Shown: positions 21,535-31,871, counted from the first letter of the stretch. The stretch: DNA of 64,000 nucleotides from Mesorhizobium sp. B2-3-4 (GCF_006442315.1 NZ_VFVY01000009.1:186001-250000), one strand, 5' to 3'. Notes: generated by a model not told the origin, from the sequence alone. Program-made: numbers and translations.

Positions 21535-22362
21535 TCAACGCTCGATACGTCCCCCGGTTGCAGCCCTGCCGCTGGCAATGAAATGCGGATTGGCGAAATC
21601 CTCGTCATCGGCCTGGTCGCGCTTGCCATAGGTCAACGGCTTGCCGTCCAGCGTACGCGTCACGCCACCGGCGGCACGCAGAACCGCATCGCCGGCCGCC
21701 GTGTCCCATTCCATGGTGCGGCCGAAGCGCGGATAGACGTCAGCCTCGGCCGCGGCGAGGAGGCAGAATTTCAGCGACGAGCCGACCGAGACGATTTCGG
21801 CGGCACCGAGATCGCGGATGAAGGCATCCGTTTCCGGCGTGTTGTGCGAGCGACTGGCGACGACCGCGAGCGGCGTCGTGGCCGCTCGCGCCGAAATCGG
21901 CCGGCGAGCGACAATGCGGTAATCACTGTCGACCTCGATCGATTCCGCCCTGCCCGGCCGGCCGGAGAAGAACCGGCCCGTGCACGGCGCGAACACGACG
22001 CCGACTTCCGGCACACCATGGCGGACAAGGGCTATGTTGACGGTGAAATCGGTCCGCCGGTTGACGAATTCCTTAGTCCCGTCGAGCGGATCGATCAGGA
22101 AGAAGGCATTGCCGAGATCGGACGGCATGACGCCGGCCGCCGCCTCTTCCTCGGCCACGCAGGGAATGTCGGGATAGGCCGAACGCAACCCTTCGAGAAT
22201 GATCTTCTCGCTCTCACGATCGGCTTCGGTGACCGGCGATGCATCCGCCTTGCTGTCGACCGCGCAGCCGGTGTGGAACACGCGCATGACCTCGCGGCCC
22301 GCCGCAAGGGCGAGCCCTTCGAAGACGCCAAGCATCGCCTGATCGTCAGATACCGCCGCCAT
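21535..22362 (-). CDS. cysQ: 3'(2'),5'-bisphosphate nucleotidase CysQ
   Basis: Inositol-monophosphatase-fold enzyme hydrolysing PAP (and PAPS) left by sulfotransferases and PAPS reductase. It is 275 residues from MAAVSDDQ. Metal-site motifs are VAEEEA (around 70), DPLDGTKEF (about 92-100) and [16 protein letters not shown] (about 220-235). It overlaps the 3' end of cysNC by 17 bases; a longer version starting at 22383 overlaps more. Its place immediately after the PAPS-making genes fits PAP removal. Confidence 0.92.
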   Translation of the reverse strand: MAAVSDDQAMLGVFEGLALAAGREVMRVFHTGCAVDSKADASPVTEADRESEKIILEGLRSAYPDIPCVAEEEAAAGVMPSDLGNAFFLIDPLDGTKEFVNRRTDFTVNIALVRHGVPEVGVVFAPCTGRFFSGRPGRAESIEVDSDYRIVARRPISARAATTPLAVVASRSHNTPETDAFIRDLGAAEIVSVGSSLKFCLLAAAEADVYPRFGRTMEWDTAAGDAVLRAAGGVTRTLDGKPLTYGKRDQADDEDFANPHFIASGRAATGGRIER

Positions 22363-24283
22363 CGTCGTATTGGTCCTCGGCAATGTCGCGCTCGTTCAGC
22401 CAGTGTTCCAGGGCGTCTACCATCTCTTCGGCCGATCTGCCGAGGGTCTTCAGATGGATTTCGGGTTTTTCGGGCGCTTCGTAAGGGGAATCGACACCGG
22501 TGAAATTCTTGATCTCGCCATTCAGGGCACGGGCATAGAGGCCCTTGGGATCGCGCCTGGCGCATTCCTCGAAAGGCGTGTCGACAAACACCTCGATGAA
22601 CTCGCCATCGGCCATCAACTCCCTGGCCATGCGCCGTTCCGCGCTGAACGGCGAAATGAAAGAGACGATCACGATCAGCCCGGCATCGGCCATCAGCTTG
22701 GCGACTTCGGCGACGCGGCGAATGTTCTCGACGCGATCGGCGTCGGTGAATCCGAGGTCGCGGTTGAGACCATGGCGGACATTGTCACCGTCCAGGATAT
22801 AGGTGTGCCGGCCGGTGGCGAACAGCTTCTTCTCGAACAGGTTGGCGATGGTCGACTTGCCCGAACCGGAAAGTCCGGTGAACCAGAACACGGCGGGCCG
22901 CTGGTTCTTCATGTCGGCGCGCACGCGCTTGCCAACGTCGAGCGATTGCCAATGGATGTTCTCGGCCCGGCGCAGCGAGTGCACGATCATGCCGGCGCCA
23001 ACCGTGGCATTGCTGATGCGGTCGACCAGGATAAAGGCGCCGGTGGTGCGGTTCTCGCCAAACGGATCGAAGGCGATCGGCGCACGCGTCGAGATGTTGC
23101 AGATGCCAACTTCATTCATCTCAAGCGACTTGGCCGCTTCATGGGCAAAGTCGTTGACATTGATGCGGTATTTCAAGTCGGTGACGGTGGCACTGGTCTG
23201 ATCCGTCTCGGTGCGCAGGATGTAGGAGCGGCCCGGCAGGAGCGCATGCTCGTCGAACCAGACGATGTTGGCGGCGAACTGGTCGGCGACCTGCGGCCGC
23301 GCGGCCGGAGAAACCAGCATATTGCCCCTGGAAACCTCGACCTCGTCGTCAAGGACGAGCGTTATGGCCTGGCCGGCGACCGCCTGCGCGAGATCGCCGC
23401 CATGAGCCACGATGCGCTTCACATGCGAGGACTTGCCCGACTTGGCGACGACCACCTCGTCGCCTTGCGCGATGGTACCGGAGGCGATTGTACCGGCAAA
23501 ACCGCGAAAATCGAGATTGGGCCGATTGACGTACTGCACCGGAAAGCGAAACGGCAGCTCGGCCATGGCTTCGTCGACCGAAACGGTTTCGAGATGCTCG
23601 ATCAGAGTCGGGCCGGCGTACCATTGCGTCTTTTCGGAGCGGCTGCTGACGTTGTCGCCGTAGCGGGCAGACATCGGGATCGGCGCGATGGTCTGGAAGC
23701 CGAGATCGCGTGAGAACTGCCGGTACTCCTCGACGATCCTGTCGAAGACCGCCTGGTCGAAATCGACGAGATCGATCTTGTTGACCGCCAGCACGATGTG
23801 GCGGATGCCGAGCAGCGAGGCGATGATCGAATGCCGCCGGGTCTGGCGCAGCACGCCCTGACGCGCATCGATCAGCACGATCGCCAGATCCGCGGTCGAG
23901 GCGCCGGTTGCCATGTTGCGGGTGTACTGCTCGTGGCCGGGCGTGTCGGCGACGATGAATTTACGCTTGGGCGTGGCGAAGAAGCGGTAGGCGACATCGA
24001 TGGTGATGCCTTGCTCGCGCTCGGCCTCGAGGCCGTCAACCAGCAAGGCGAAATCGATATCGTCGCCCGTCGTGCCGTGCTTGCGCGAGTCGCGCTCCAG
24101 CGCGGCGAGCTGGTCCTCGAAAATCTGCTTGGTGTCGGACAGCAGGCGTCCGATCAATGTCGACTTGCCGTCGTCCACCGATCCGCAGGTCAGGAAGCGC
24201 AGCAGCGACTTCTTCTCCTGCGCGGCCAGATAATCGCGGACGCCGTCCGTGGGAGCGAGGCTCTTTGCCATGATGTGGCGCAT
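22346..24283 (-). CDS. cysNC: Bifunctional sulfate adenylyltransferase subunit / APS kinase (CysN-CysC)
   Basis: Fusion protein of 645 residues. The N-terminal two-thirds is the GTPase subunit of ATP sulfurylase (G1 [14 protein letters not shown] near 34-47, [12 protein letters not shown]). The C-terminal part from about 455 is APS kinase (P-loop [25 protein letters not shown]). With CysD it converts sulfate to APS and then PAPS. The same architecture occurs in rhizobial NodQ, but no nod genes are near, so a housekeeping or polysaccharide-sulfation role is likelier. It starts two bases after the cysD stop. Confidence 0.95.
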   Translation of the reverse strand: MRHIMAKSLAPTDGVRDYLAAQEKKSLLRFLTCGSVDDGKSTLIGRLLSDTKQIFEDQLAALERDSRKHGTTGDDIDFALLVDGLEAEREQGITIDVAYRFFATPKRKFIVADTPGHEQYTRNMATGASTADLAIVLIDARQGVLRQTRRHSIIASLLGIRHIVLAVNKIDLVDFDQAVFDRIVEEYRQFSRDLGFQTIAPIPMSARYGDNVSSRSEKTQWYAGPTLIEHLETVSVDEAMAELPFRFPVQYVNRPNLDFRGFAGTIASGTIAQGDEVVVAKSGKSSHVKRIVAHGGDLAQAVAGQAITLVLDDEVEVSRGNMLVSPAARPQVADQFAANIVWFDEHALLPGRSYILRTETDQTSATVTDLKYRINVNDFAHEAAKSLEMNEVGICNISTRAPIAFDPFGENRTTGAFILVDRISNATVGAGMIVHSLRRAENIHWQSLDVGKRVRADMKNQRPAVFWFTGLSGSGKSTIANLFEKKLFATGRHTYILDGDNVRHGLNRDLGFTDADRVENIRRVAEVAKLMADAGLIVIVSFISPFSAERRMARELMADGEFIEVFVDTPFEECARRDPKGLYARALNGEIKNFTGVDSPYEAPEKPEIHLKTLGRSAEEMVDALEHWLNERDIAEDQYDDGGGI

Positions 24284-24285
24284 GG

Positions 24286-25191
24286 TCAGAAATACCCCTC
24301 GCGCTTCTTCTTTTCCATCGAACCGGCTTCATCGCGGTCGATCAGGCGGCCCTGCCGTTCGGAAGTGCGCGCCGTCAGCATCTCGCCGACAATGGCTTCG
24401 AGCGTGTCGGCATCGGATTCGATGGCCCCGGTCAGCGGATAGCAGCCAAGCGTGCGGAACCGCACCAGCCGATCCTCCACAACTTCGCCGGGGCGCAGCT
24501 TCATGCGATCATCATCCTTGAGGATCAACATGCCGTCGCGCTCGACCACCGGCCGCCGCTTGGCGAAATAGAGCGGCACGATCGGAATGTTTTCCTGCAG
24601 AATGTACTGCCAGATGTCGAGTTCGGTCCAGTTCGACAGGGGAAAGACGCGGATCGATTCACCTTGCGCGATGCGCGTGTTGAAAATCTTCCACATTTCC
24701 GGTCGCTGATTCTTGGGGTCCCACACATGCTGGGCATTGCGGAAGGAGAAGATGCGCTCCTTGGCGCGTGACTTTTCCTCGTCGCGACGGGCACCGCCAA
24801 AGGCGGCATCGAAGCCGTATTTGTCGAGCGCCTGGCGCAGTGCCACGGTCTTCATGACGTGGGTATGCGTGTTTGAACCATGGTCGAACGGATTGATGTT
24901 GTCGCGCACGCCGTCTTCGTTGACGTGAACCAGAAGGTCAAAGCCGAGCTTCTGCGCCATCTGATCGCGAAATGCGATCATCTCACGAAATTTCCAGGTG
25001 GTGTCGACGTGAAGAAAGGGGAATGGCGGCTTGGCCGGATAGAATGCCTTCATCGCCAGATGCATCAGCACCGATGAATCCTTGCCGACGGAATAAAGCA
25101 TGACCGGCTTGGTGAAGGCTGCCGCGACCTCGCGGAATATGTGGATGGACTCGGCTTCAAGCCGCTGCAGATGCGTAAGCGCTGATGTCAT
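24286..25191 (-). CDS. cysD: Sulfate adenylyltransferase small subunit CysD
   Basis: PP-loop ATP pyrophosphatase subunit that forms APS from sulfate and ATP together with CysN. It is 301 residues from [18 protein letters not shown]. The PP-loop reads [12 protein letters not shown], followed by [12 protein letters not shown] and [18 protein letters not shown], and the family C-terminus KKKREGYF is intact. The upstream in-frame extension is not conserved. First gene of cysD-cysNC-cysQ. Confidence 0.95.
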   Translation of the reverse strand: MTSALTHLQRLEAESIHIFREVAAAFTKPVMLYSVGKDSSVLMHLAMKAFYPAKPPFPFLHVDTTWKFREMIAFRDQMAQKLGFDLLVHVNEDGVRDNINPFDHGSNTHTHVMKTVALRQALDKYGFDAAFGGARRDEEKSRAKERIFSFRNAQHVWDPKNQRPEMWKIFNTRIAQGESIRVFPLSNWTELDIWQYILQENIPIVPLYFAKRRPVVERDGMLILKDDDRMKLRPGEVVEDRLVRFRTLGCYPLTGAIESDADTLEAIVGEMLTARTSERQGRLIDRDEAGSMEKKKREGYF

Positions 25192-25624
25192 GGACCGTGA
25201 GTGTTCTCTCGTGTCTTGCAACAGAAGACCCTGCGTCAAATCGTCGAGCATTTCCACGCCCGGTTCACGCTTCGCTTCTGGACAAACTTGTTTCGTGCGG
25301 GCGTTCTAGCAGATCGTCGCAGCCCAGAACAATGCAAGACGAGCCCGGCAACGGTCGGTTCGAGAATGAATTTTCCACGACTGTGGCAAAACCCGGAAAT
25401 TTCTGCTTACAGAGCTTTCAGCCCGGAAAAGGCGGGAAAAATATTGCCTGAGAGAGCACCGCGGCAGGTCAACTGCTCCCGCCCCCGGGTTTTCGGCGGC
25501 AGTCGATCCAGGCGCACTATCGAAACGGCAGCCCAGCCGCTATACGCTTTTTCAGAGCGGGCAAGGCAGGCGAAGAAGCAGAGGCAATTTCGAGGCGGGC
25601 ACATTCGGTTTCCCTGACCAGGGT
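25192..25624. other. Divergent intergenic region, cysD / membrane polymerase
   Basis: About 430 bases between two outward-reading genes, so promoters for both must lie here. I found no convincing hexamer pair, hairpin or coding frame. A local AT-rich patch with AAAAATATT at about 25437-25445 is the most promoter-like spot. Confidence 0.5.
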
Positions 25625-27013
25625 GTGCCGCACCAAATCTCTCGAGAACAGCGGGTCCGAAAATTGAACCGGCTTTCGTCCATAAGGCAACAATTCACGC
25701 CTTCGCGGATCAATATCTACTTTTCGGTTGCCTGCTTCTTTTCTCCGCCGGTGTTGGGATCGGTGGTCAGCTTCGTGTTCAATGGCGGCGGCTTGTGGTC
25801 CGTGCTGTTGATCGCCTCCGGGAAAAGACGCTTCAATGTCGACCGGGCGATGATGGCACTGACGATCGCGATCTATGCCTACTGCGCAAGCAATGTCCTG
25901 GCATCCATCGCCAACGGCGCGATCGTCAACGACGCCCGGCATCTTGTCCCGCTGGTCACCTTCCTGTTTTTCCCCATCTCCTATTCGACCTGGAGCATTT
26001 CGCAAAAGACAATGCTCGTGCGCATCATCGTGCTGGCCAGCATGGCAGCCTGTTTCGGCGCCCTGCTGCTGGCGGTCTACCAGCAATACCGGTTTGACAT
26101 GCGCGCCGAGGGCGGAGCCGGCAACGCGATCGTGTTCGCGGAGGTGCTCTGCCTTGCGGTGCTGATGTGCGGTGCGGGTGCCGTCTCCGGACTGGAGAAA
26201 TACAGGATCGCCCTCATCTGCGCCGCGCTCGGCGGAACGATCGCCATCATCTATTCCGGTACGCGTATCGTGTGGCTGGCACTGTTGATTGCCGGCATCG
26301 CCATTCTGCTGATCAACCAGCAGAGGCTGAAAGGCAGAAATGCCGCTCGCATCCTTTTGCTGCTGGCCGCGATTGCGGTCGCGATCGCCATCTTAGGCTT
26401 CCAGACGATAGCGGGGCGTATCGAATTTCTACATTCCGACTGGGATGCGCTGGCGGCCCATGGCGACCACACGACGGCTTTGGGCTCGCGCGTCGCCCTT
26501 TGGGATATCGGCCTGAAGGCATTTCGGGAGAGGCCCTTGTTCGGCCATGGGGTGGGCGCCACCAGTTCCTTGATCAAGCAGGGCTTTCAGGAGCAGTTCG
26601 GGATGGACGAGGGCTTCAGCCATTTCCACAACGGCTTCCTGACCACCCTGGTGCAAGCGGGGATCCTGGGGGCGCTGACGCTGGCGGCGATCTTTGTGGT
26701 TGCCGCCAGGAATGCCGCCCTGGTCCTTCGCGACAGCGCCGATCCGATCGAGCGCTTCGGCGCCACGATGATTGTCGTCCTCGTGATCACCTATCTGACC
26801 GCCGGAATGACGGGCATCCTGATCGGCCATGACATTCTGGATTCGGTCTTCATGGTCTTCCTGGTGTCGGGAACATATCTCGCCAGCGGGCGCCAGGCCG
26901 CCTTGGTGGAAGCCGAGACCACATTGCCGGCAAACGGCCAAGCCGTCCCATCAATGACGGAGGCCCCATCAAAGACGGAGGCTTTGACACCTCCGCCGGC
27001 CACCACCCGATAG
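25625..27013 (+). CDS. O-antigen ligase/polymerase family membrane protein
   Basis: Polytopic protein of 462 residues with about ten to twelve membrane segments and the Wzy_C hallmark GHGVGATSS ... FSHFHNGFLTTLVQAGILG, whose His lies in a periplasmic loop. It could be an EPS polymerase or O-antigen ligase; sequence alone does not decide. The C-terminal ~40 residues are hydrophilic and Pro/Thr-rich with a short repeat (MTEAPSKTEA). The start is GTG at 25625; a TTG 13 codons later is an alternative. An epimerase gene follows after 16 bases. Confidence 0.82.
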   Translation: MPHQISREQRVRKLNRLSSIRQQFTPSRINIYFSVACFFSPPVLGSVVSFVFNGGGLWSVLLIASGKRRFNVDRAMMALTIAIYAYCASNVLASIANGAIVNDARHLVPLVTFLFFPISYSTWSISQKTMLVRIIVLASMAACFGALLLAVYQQYRFDMRAEGGAGNAIVFAEVLCLAVLMCGAGAVSGLEKYRIALICAALGGTIAIIYSGTRIVWLALLIAGIAILLINQQRLKGRNAARILLLLAAIAVAIAILGFQTIAGRIEFLHSDWDALAAHGDHTTALGSRVALWDIGLKAFRERPLFGHGVGATSSLIKQGFQEQFGMDEGFSHFHNGFLTTLVQAGILGALTLAAIFVVAARNAALVLRDSADPIERFGATMIVVLVITYLTAGMTGILIGHDILDSVFMVFLVSGTYLASGRQAALVEAETTLPANGQAVPSMTEAPSKTEALTPPPATTR

Positions 27014-27029
27014 CCGGTCCGGGCGAGGC

Positions 27030-28007
27030 ATGAAAGTTCTGGTGACGGGCGCGACGGGCTTAATCGGCCGCCAGGTGGTCCATAGGCTTCGTGAGGCCGG
27101 TGTCGAGCTTCGCCTCGCCTCCCGCCGGCCGGAGAGACTTGCGCCGCAGAGACTTGAGCCGGATAGACTTGGGCCGGAGTCCGACATTGTGCCGATGCCG
27201 GATTTCGATGCGCCGGCTTCGGCCTTCCTGGCACTGACCAGGGATGTTACCGCGGTCGTCCATTGCGCGGCTTTGAACAATGATCAGGGAAATGCCACCG
27301 AAGCCGATTTCCGCGCAGCCAACGTGCAATTGAGCGCGAAGCTGGCGCATGCCGCCGCCGCGCAGGCGAGCGGACGGTTCATCCTGTTATCCTCGATCCG
27401 GGCCGTGATCGGCGCACGAGCCAGCGCCAAGGTCGACGAAGACACGGTCCCTGCCCCGCAGGACGCCTACGGGCGCTCCAAACGTGAAGCGGAAATCGCC
27501 GTTCTGGATGCCTATGCCTCCCACGGCCGGTCCGACGCCGCCATATTGCGGCTGCCTCCGGTCTACGGGATCGGCATGAAAGGAAACCTGGCGACGCTGA
27601 TGCGGCTTGCCGATACGGCCCTGCCGATCCCGACGGGCGCACTGACGGCCAGCCGCTCGCTGCTGTCGTCGCAATCGGCGGCACAGGCGGTCTGGCACCT
27701 GCTTTGCCATCCCGAGCCGCTGCACCCAATCTATACCGCGAGCGACGTACCGCCGGTTTCGGTCGCCGCCATCATCGCGGCCTTCCGCAGCGGTCTCGGG
27801 AGGCCGGCGCGCCTGATGGCCATGCCGGCCGGGCCGATGCGGGCGGCTGCGATGCTGATTGGCAAGCGGACGTTCTGGGAGAGTCTGACCGCGACACAGA
27901 TATGCGACCCTTCCCTGCTTGCCTCAGAAGGCTGGCGACCGGAAACCGGCACGCTGCAGCGGCTGACCGAGATAGCGCGGCTCTCTGGGACCCGACCTCC
28001 CGTTTGA
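27030..28007 (+). CDS. NAD-dependent sugar epimerase/dehydratase (extended SDR)
   Basis: Rossmann-fold nucleotide-sugar enzyme of 325 residues: NAD motif GATGLIG at 7-13, and YGRSKREAE as the YxxxK catalytic site near 149-153 preceded by LLSSIRAV. It resembles the 4-ketoreductases/epimerases found next to small ExoY-like transferases in O-antigen clusters, for example those making the first sugar of the repeat. Residues 35-49 are three copies of the pentapeptide xRLxP encoded by a 15-base tandem repeat. It is convergent with the small sugar transferase gene 33 bases away. Confidence 0.85.
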   Translation: MKVLVTGATGLIGRQVVHRLREAGVELRLASRRPERLAPQRLEPDRLGPESDIVPMPDFDAPASAFLALTRDVTAVVHCAALNNDQGNATEADFRAANVQLSAKLAHAAAAQASGRFILLSSIRAVIGARASAKVDEDTVPAPQDAYGRSKREAEIAVLDAYASHGRSDAAILRLPPVYGIGMKGNLATLMRLADTALPIPTGALTASRSLLSSQSAAQAVWHLLCHPEPLHPIYTASDVPPVSVAAIIAAFRSGLGRPARLMAMPAGPMRAAAMLIGKRTFWESLTATQICDPSLLASEGWRPETGTLQRLTEIARLSGTRPPV

Positions 28008-28040
28008 GCGGCCCAAAGACCGGCTTCCGCCTTCGGATGC

Positions 28041-28580
28041 TCAGCCGCGATAGAGTGTGCCAACCAGAATCCGGAGGTCGAGCCAGAACGACGCCGTCCT
28101 GAGATAGACGGCATCGGTTTCGGCCAGACGCTGCGGGTCCGACATGTCGATACCCCTGATCTGGGCGAGACCCGTCATCCCCGGCAGCGCCTGTAAAACC
28201 CCCAGACGCCTGCGGCATTCGATCAGTTCGGTCTGGGTCGGCAGGCAGGGACGCGGCCCGACCAGGCTCATTTCGCCGCGCAGGACATTCCAGAGTTGCG
28301 GCAGTTCGTCGAGCTTGAATTTCCGCAAGGTCTTTCCAGCCGATGTCACGGCACTCACCGGGGTCTCATGCGAAGGTAAGGACGGCGTTCCCTGGTACAT
28401 CGTCCTCAATTTATGGCAGCGGAAAAGCGCGCCTTCACGGCCAATCCGCGTTTGTGAAAAAATCACCGGACCTGGCGACGATGCCCGCACGGCAAGGACG
28501 GACAGCAACAGGATGGGAGAGGTTGCCACCAGCAGCACGGCCGCACCGGCACGATCGAAGATTTTCTTGGCTATGTTCAT
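28041..28580 (-). CDS. Small initiating sugar-phosphate transferase (ExoY/PglC-like)
   Basis: Monotopic phosphoglycosyl transferase that moves a sugar-1-phosphate to undecaprenyl phosphate to begin a repeat unit. It is 179 residues from MNIAKKIFDR: one hydrophobic segment (AAVLLVATSPILLLSVLAV), then IFSQTRIGREG, HKLRTM, DELPQLWNVLRGEMSLVGPRP and GMTGLAQIRG. The catalytic Asp-Glu pair is in KLDELPQ. Starts at 28622 (ATG) or 28682 (GTG) would add non-conserved residues. It follows a GT2 gene on the same strand. A second initiating transferase lies at the right edge of the window. Confidence 0.9.
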   Translation of the reverse strand: MNIAKKIFDRAGAAVLLVATSPILLLSVLAVRASSPGPVIFSQTRIGREGALFRCHKLRTMYQGTPSLPSHETPVSAVTSAGKTLRKFKLDELPQLWNVLRGEMSLVGPRPCLPTQTELIECRRRLGVLQALPGMTGLAQIRGIDMSDPQRLAETDAVYLRTASFWLDLRILVGTLYRG

Positions 28581-28700
28581 GAAGTGGCCGATCGGGCTCC
28601 CTGCCAGGACTTCACGCGGCATCGCGAGCGAAGCCCGTCCATCGGCCGGCGTAGCATGCGGCCGCCTCCTGACCAAGCGCACCGCGCGGTTGCCCGATAT

Positions 28701-29642
28701 TCAGATCCGACCGAGCACAAAGGCGAGATAGAGCCCAAGGGTGCCGGCAAGGGTCTGCCGGTAAACCCCGCTTTGGCGCAAGGCGCCCAAACGTTGGAAA
28801 AGGGTACCTTGCCGACCGTTGGCGAACAGGTCGAGGCATGCCAACGCATCCAGGGTCAGGAGATCGCGATTGACGGCAAGACCGGCAAGATTGAGATCGG
28901 TCCAGTCCGCGAACTGGCCCTTGAACAGGCGGCCGAGCCGCGAGAGCCGCGCCGGCCACGAAGCATTGGCGCCGACCAGGTTTGCCGCATGCTGGCGGTA
29001 ACGCACCAATGGCCGCGGATCGTAGCGGACGACTCCACCGGCGCCGGTAACGACCAGATAAGTCCACCAATCGTGACTGACGAAGCCGGTGCGCGCGCAG
29101 GCCCTGGCCAACAGGTCGCGCGCGGCGCGGTTGAGCAGCATGGTGTTGCCGCCGGCAATGCTCTGCACCAGCGCGTTGCGGAAGGATGGCGGACGGCCAA
29201 ACAGCGGCGAATGGCCGACCAGGCTTCCGGTTTCGGTCATAGTCGCGGTTCGCGAGCAGGCCATCAGCGGAATGTCAGCGTCAAATGCCTGCATCCAGCC
29301 AAGGGCGCTTGCGAGCCTGTCCGGCTCCCAGACGTCGTCCTGGTCGCTGAAGGCGTAGCAATCCGCTTCGATGCGCGGATCGAGGATCATCGACCGGAAG
29401 TTGGCGGCAAAGCCTTGCCGCGGTCCCTCCACCAATGTGATCCGGCCTTTCGTCCAGCGGGGCTTCCAGGCTTCGACGATTGCAGTCGTGCCATCGGCGG
29501 AGCCGTCGTCGGATATCCAGAGATCGACCAGGGGATGGGATTGCGCGAGCAACGATTGCATCTGCTCGTCGATGAAGGCGGCGCCGTCCTTCGTACCCAT
29601 CAGCACCGCAATGCGCAGATCCGTCTTACCCACTGATGTCAA
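28701..29642 (-). CDS. Glycosyltransferase family 2, rhamnosyltransferase-like
   Basis: Cytoplasmic GT-A transferase of 313 residues. The N-terminal strand LRIAVLMGTKDGAAFIDEQ leads to ISDDGSADGT (about 44-53). The metal motif SDQDDVWEPDRL (about 98-109) is of the kind seen in dTDP-rhamnosyl and similar GT2 enzymes of O-antigen clusters. It lies between the repeat array and the small initiating transferase and probably adds an early sugar of the same repeat unit. Acceptor and donor cannot be assigned. Confidence 0.85.
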   Translation of the reverse strand: MTSVGKTDLRIAVLMGTKDGAAFIDEQMQSLLAQSHPLVDLWISDDGSADGTTAIVEAWKPRWTKGRITLVEGPRQGFAANFRSMILDPRIEADCYAFSDQDDVWEPDRLASALGWMQAFDADIPLMACSRTATMTETGSLVGHSPLFGRPPSFRNALVQSIAGGNTMLLNRAARDLLARACARTGFVSHDWWTYLVVTGAGGVVRYDPRPLVRYRQHAANLVGANASWPARLSRLGRLFKGQFADWTDLNLAGLAVNRDLLTLDALACLDLFANGRQGTLFQRLGALRQSGVYRQTLAGTLGLYLAFVLGRI

Positions 29643-29680
29643 ACGCCTTGTCGCACGAGGTTTTTGCGAGCCACGAACCG

Positions 29681-29881
29681 CACTTTTCCTGGAATTGCCT
29701 GTCTCTTGCTTTCACGCAATTCCGGACGGAAAACCGCTGCGCACTTTTCCTGGAATTGCCTGTCTCTTGCTTTCATGCAATTCCGGACGGAAAACCGCTG
29801 CACACTTTTCCTGGAATTGCCTGTCTCTTGTTTTCACGCAGTTCCGGACGGAAAACCGCTGCGCACTTTTCCTGGAATTGC
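29681..29881. repeat. Tandem array of a 61-bp palindromic repeat
   Basis: Three full units starting at 29681, 29742 and 29803 plus an 18-base partial at 29864-29881, all spaced exactly 61 bases with only a few substitutions. Each unit carries inverted arms GGAATTGC and GCAATTCC flanked by TTTTCC and GGAAAA, so each can fold as a long hairpin. The right end touches the stop codon (29883-29885) of the dehydratase gene. Single copies of this sequence type are, to my knowledge, common between Mesorhizobium genes; a tandem array is less usual. Confidence 0.9.
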
Positions 29882-29882
29882 T

Positions 29883-31871
29883 CTAGCTCGCCTGCCCTAC
29901 CGTCTTCGGGACCGCATCCTGCCGCGCGTTCGCTCTTGTCTTGGTTGCGCGGTCGAGATCGGCCAGGATGGCGAGAGAGGCAGCCTTGTCCTGACTCTTC
30001 ATCGATTGCTGCAGCGCCGCCAGTGCTGCCTGGACGTCCGACCACTGCGCGACATCGGTGCTCAGGCCAAAAATCTTCTCAATGCTGAGTTCGACCAGCT
30101 CCTCGTCTTCGCCGTGAAGGGTCTCGTGGAGCTTCTCACCCGGCCTGATGCCCGTGAAGCGGATTGGAATGTCCGTATAGGGGCTTTTTCCCGACATGCG
30201 GATCATCGTTTCGGCCACTTCGAGGATCGGCACGGGCTTGCCCATGTCGAGCATATAGACCGCGTAGTCCTGGTCGGCCGGCCGCGACGCGGCATCGGCC
30301 GCCGACATGATGACGAGATCGACCGCTTCGGCGACAGTCATGAAATAGCGCGTCATGCGCCGGTCCGTTATGGTGACTGGCCCGCCGGCCTCGATCTGGG
30401 CCTGGAATATGGTCGCCACTGAGCCATTGCTGCCGAAGACATTGCCGAAGCGGACCGCGATGAACTTGGTGGCCGGGCGGCGTCCGCCCGGCTCGCCGGC
30501 CGGCGTGCCATGCAAGGCGCTGACGATCTGTTCGGCGGCGCGTTTGGTCATGCCGAGGACCGACGTCGGATCGACGGCCTTGTCGCTCGAGACCATGACG
30601 AACTGCGCCACGCCGCACCTGGCGGCGACCTCGGCGCAAACGAGCGTGCCGAAGACATTGGTCTGGATGGCCGATTCCCAGTTCTCCTCCAGCAGCGGAA
30701 CATGCTTCAGCGCCGCGGCATGGAAGATGATGTCGGGTTTGAATTCCGTGACGACGCGCGTCATCTGGCGGCGGTCCGCGACATCGACGATGCGGACCTT
30801 GAGGCGGTCATGGTCCTTCTCGTTGACATACTGGCTCAACTGGAAGATGCCGAATTCGGAATTGTCGGCGACCAGCACAGCCTCGGCGCCAAGCTCCACC
30901 GACCGCTTGACCAGCGTTCGCCCGATGGAGCCGGCGCCTCCGGTGACCAGGACGCGCTTGCCGCCGACGAAGGCACCGATACGCTCGATGTCTGACGGCA
31001 CGGTCGGGCGGCGCAGGATCGTTTCCATCTCGACGGCATCGAGAACGAGCTTTCCCTCCTGGCCGAGCTGCGAAAGCCCCGAGAATTGCACGACCGCGAT
31101 GTCGCCGTGACGCGCGACGCGAACAAGTTCGGAATACTCTTCGATCTCATGCTCGGCGCCGCTGCCGAAGATCAGCAGGTCGAGGCTCTTGGTGCCGGTC
31201 GCATAGTCCTCCAGGACATCGACCAGTCGCGGCCGGGTCGCCACCACCGGAACGCCCTGAATGCGCGTGCCAAGCGGCGCGCCACGCTCGGTCGCCATGA
31301 TGCCGGCGATGGTATAGTCGGCGGGTTGCGCCGTGCGCGTGAAACGGATGATCAGGTCGGCCTCGCCGAGCCGCCCGACGAACAGTGCCTGCTTGGCCCG
31401 CGCCCTGTCATCCCTGCCGTTCAGCACACCCCAGCTCGCGCCGTCACGCAGGAAGCGGTAGAACAGCCGGGGCGCCGAGATGATGGTGAAGGAGACGAGG
31501 AAGAAGACGATGAACTGGCGCTCGTTGAGGCCCGCGACCGGCTGGAAGGAACGCACGACCATCGAAACCGCGTAGAGCACAAATGTCAGGATCGCGCAGC
31601 TCTTCAAGATGTTGAAGAAATCAGGCGTCGAGGCGAAGCGCCAGACCGTGGTGTAGAGGCCGCAATACCGGAACAGCAGATGGCTGATGAGCACGATGCT
31701 GGCCCAGGTGACAAGGCCCTGCCTGGAGAGCGCCTCGAACGACAGATCCGACCGCGACAGGACAAGGCTGAGCGCCACGGCGACCAGGACCATGGCCACG
31801 TCCTGGACCATGATGACGGCGCGCCGCACCTGCGGCCTCAATCCGAAGACGGCTTCCAGATAGGAATTCAT
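29883..31871 (-). CDS. Membrane-bound nucleotide-sugar 4,6-dehydratase, WbpM/PglF/CapD-like
   Basis: Polysaccharide biosynthesis protein of 662 residues. Four predicted membrane segments (about 18-38, 52-72, 88-107, 120-135) are followed by a CoA-binding-like Rossmann domain and a catalytic extended-SDR domain with GGAGSIGR at 311-318. As in WbpM and PglF the usual Tyr of YxxxK is replaced: the site reads SSDKAVDP (428-435) with MTK at 441-443. The likely reaction is UDP-GlcNAc C4-keto, C6-deoxy formation, leading to amino-deoxy sugars such as QuiNAc or FucNAc. The repeat array follows its stop directly. It is divergent from the ABC exporter. Confidence 0.92.
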   Translation of the reverse strand: MNSYLEAVFGLRPQVRRAVIMVQDVAMVLVAVALSLVLSRSDLSFEALSRQGLVTWASIVLISHLLFRYCGLYTTVWRFASTPDFFNILKSCAILTFVLYAVSMVVRSFQPVAGLNERQFIVFFLVSFTIISAPRLFYRFLRDGASWGVLNGRDDRARAKQALFVGRLGEADLIIRFTRTAQPADYTIAGIMATERGAPLGTRIQGVPVVATRPRLVDVLEDYATGTKSLDLLIFGSGAEHEIEEYSELVRVARHGDIAVVQFSGLSQLGQEGKLVLDAVEMETILRRPTVPSDIERIGAFVGGKRVLVTGGAGSIGRTLVKRSVELGAEAVLVADNSEFGIFQLSQYVNEKDHDRLKVRIVDVADRRQMTRVVTEFKPDIIFHAAALKHVPLLEENWESAIQTNVFGTLVCAEVAARCGVAQFVMVSSDKAVDPTSVLGMTKRAAEQIVSALHGTPAGEPGGRRPATKFIAVRFGNVFGSNGSVATIFQAQIEAGGPVTITDRRMTRYFMTVAEAVDLVIMSAADAASRPADQDYAVYMLDMGKPVPILEVAETMIRMSGKSPYTDIPIRFTGIRPGEKLHETLHGEDEELVELSIEKIFGLSTDVAQWSDVQAALAALQQSMKSQDKAASLAILADLDRATKTRANARQDAVPKTVGQAS

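Noticed and set aside
22346..25191. Nodulation genes nodPQ
   Set aside because: CysD/CysNC and NodP/NodQ are homologous, but cysQ is linked and there are no nod boxes or nod genes nearby, so the housekeeping names are preferred.
29681..29881. CRISPR array
   Set aside because: Repeats are contiguous 61-base units with no unique spacers, and no cas genes are present.
29636..30422. Plus-strand frames reading through the 61-bp repeats (products with repeated FSWNC/SLAFTQFRT peptides)
   Set aside because: The peptide repeat is only the translation of an intergenic DNA repeat; its 61-base period is not a multiple of three, so the frame shifts every unit.
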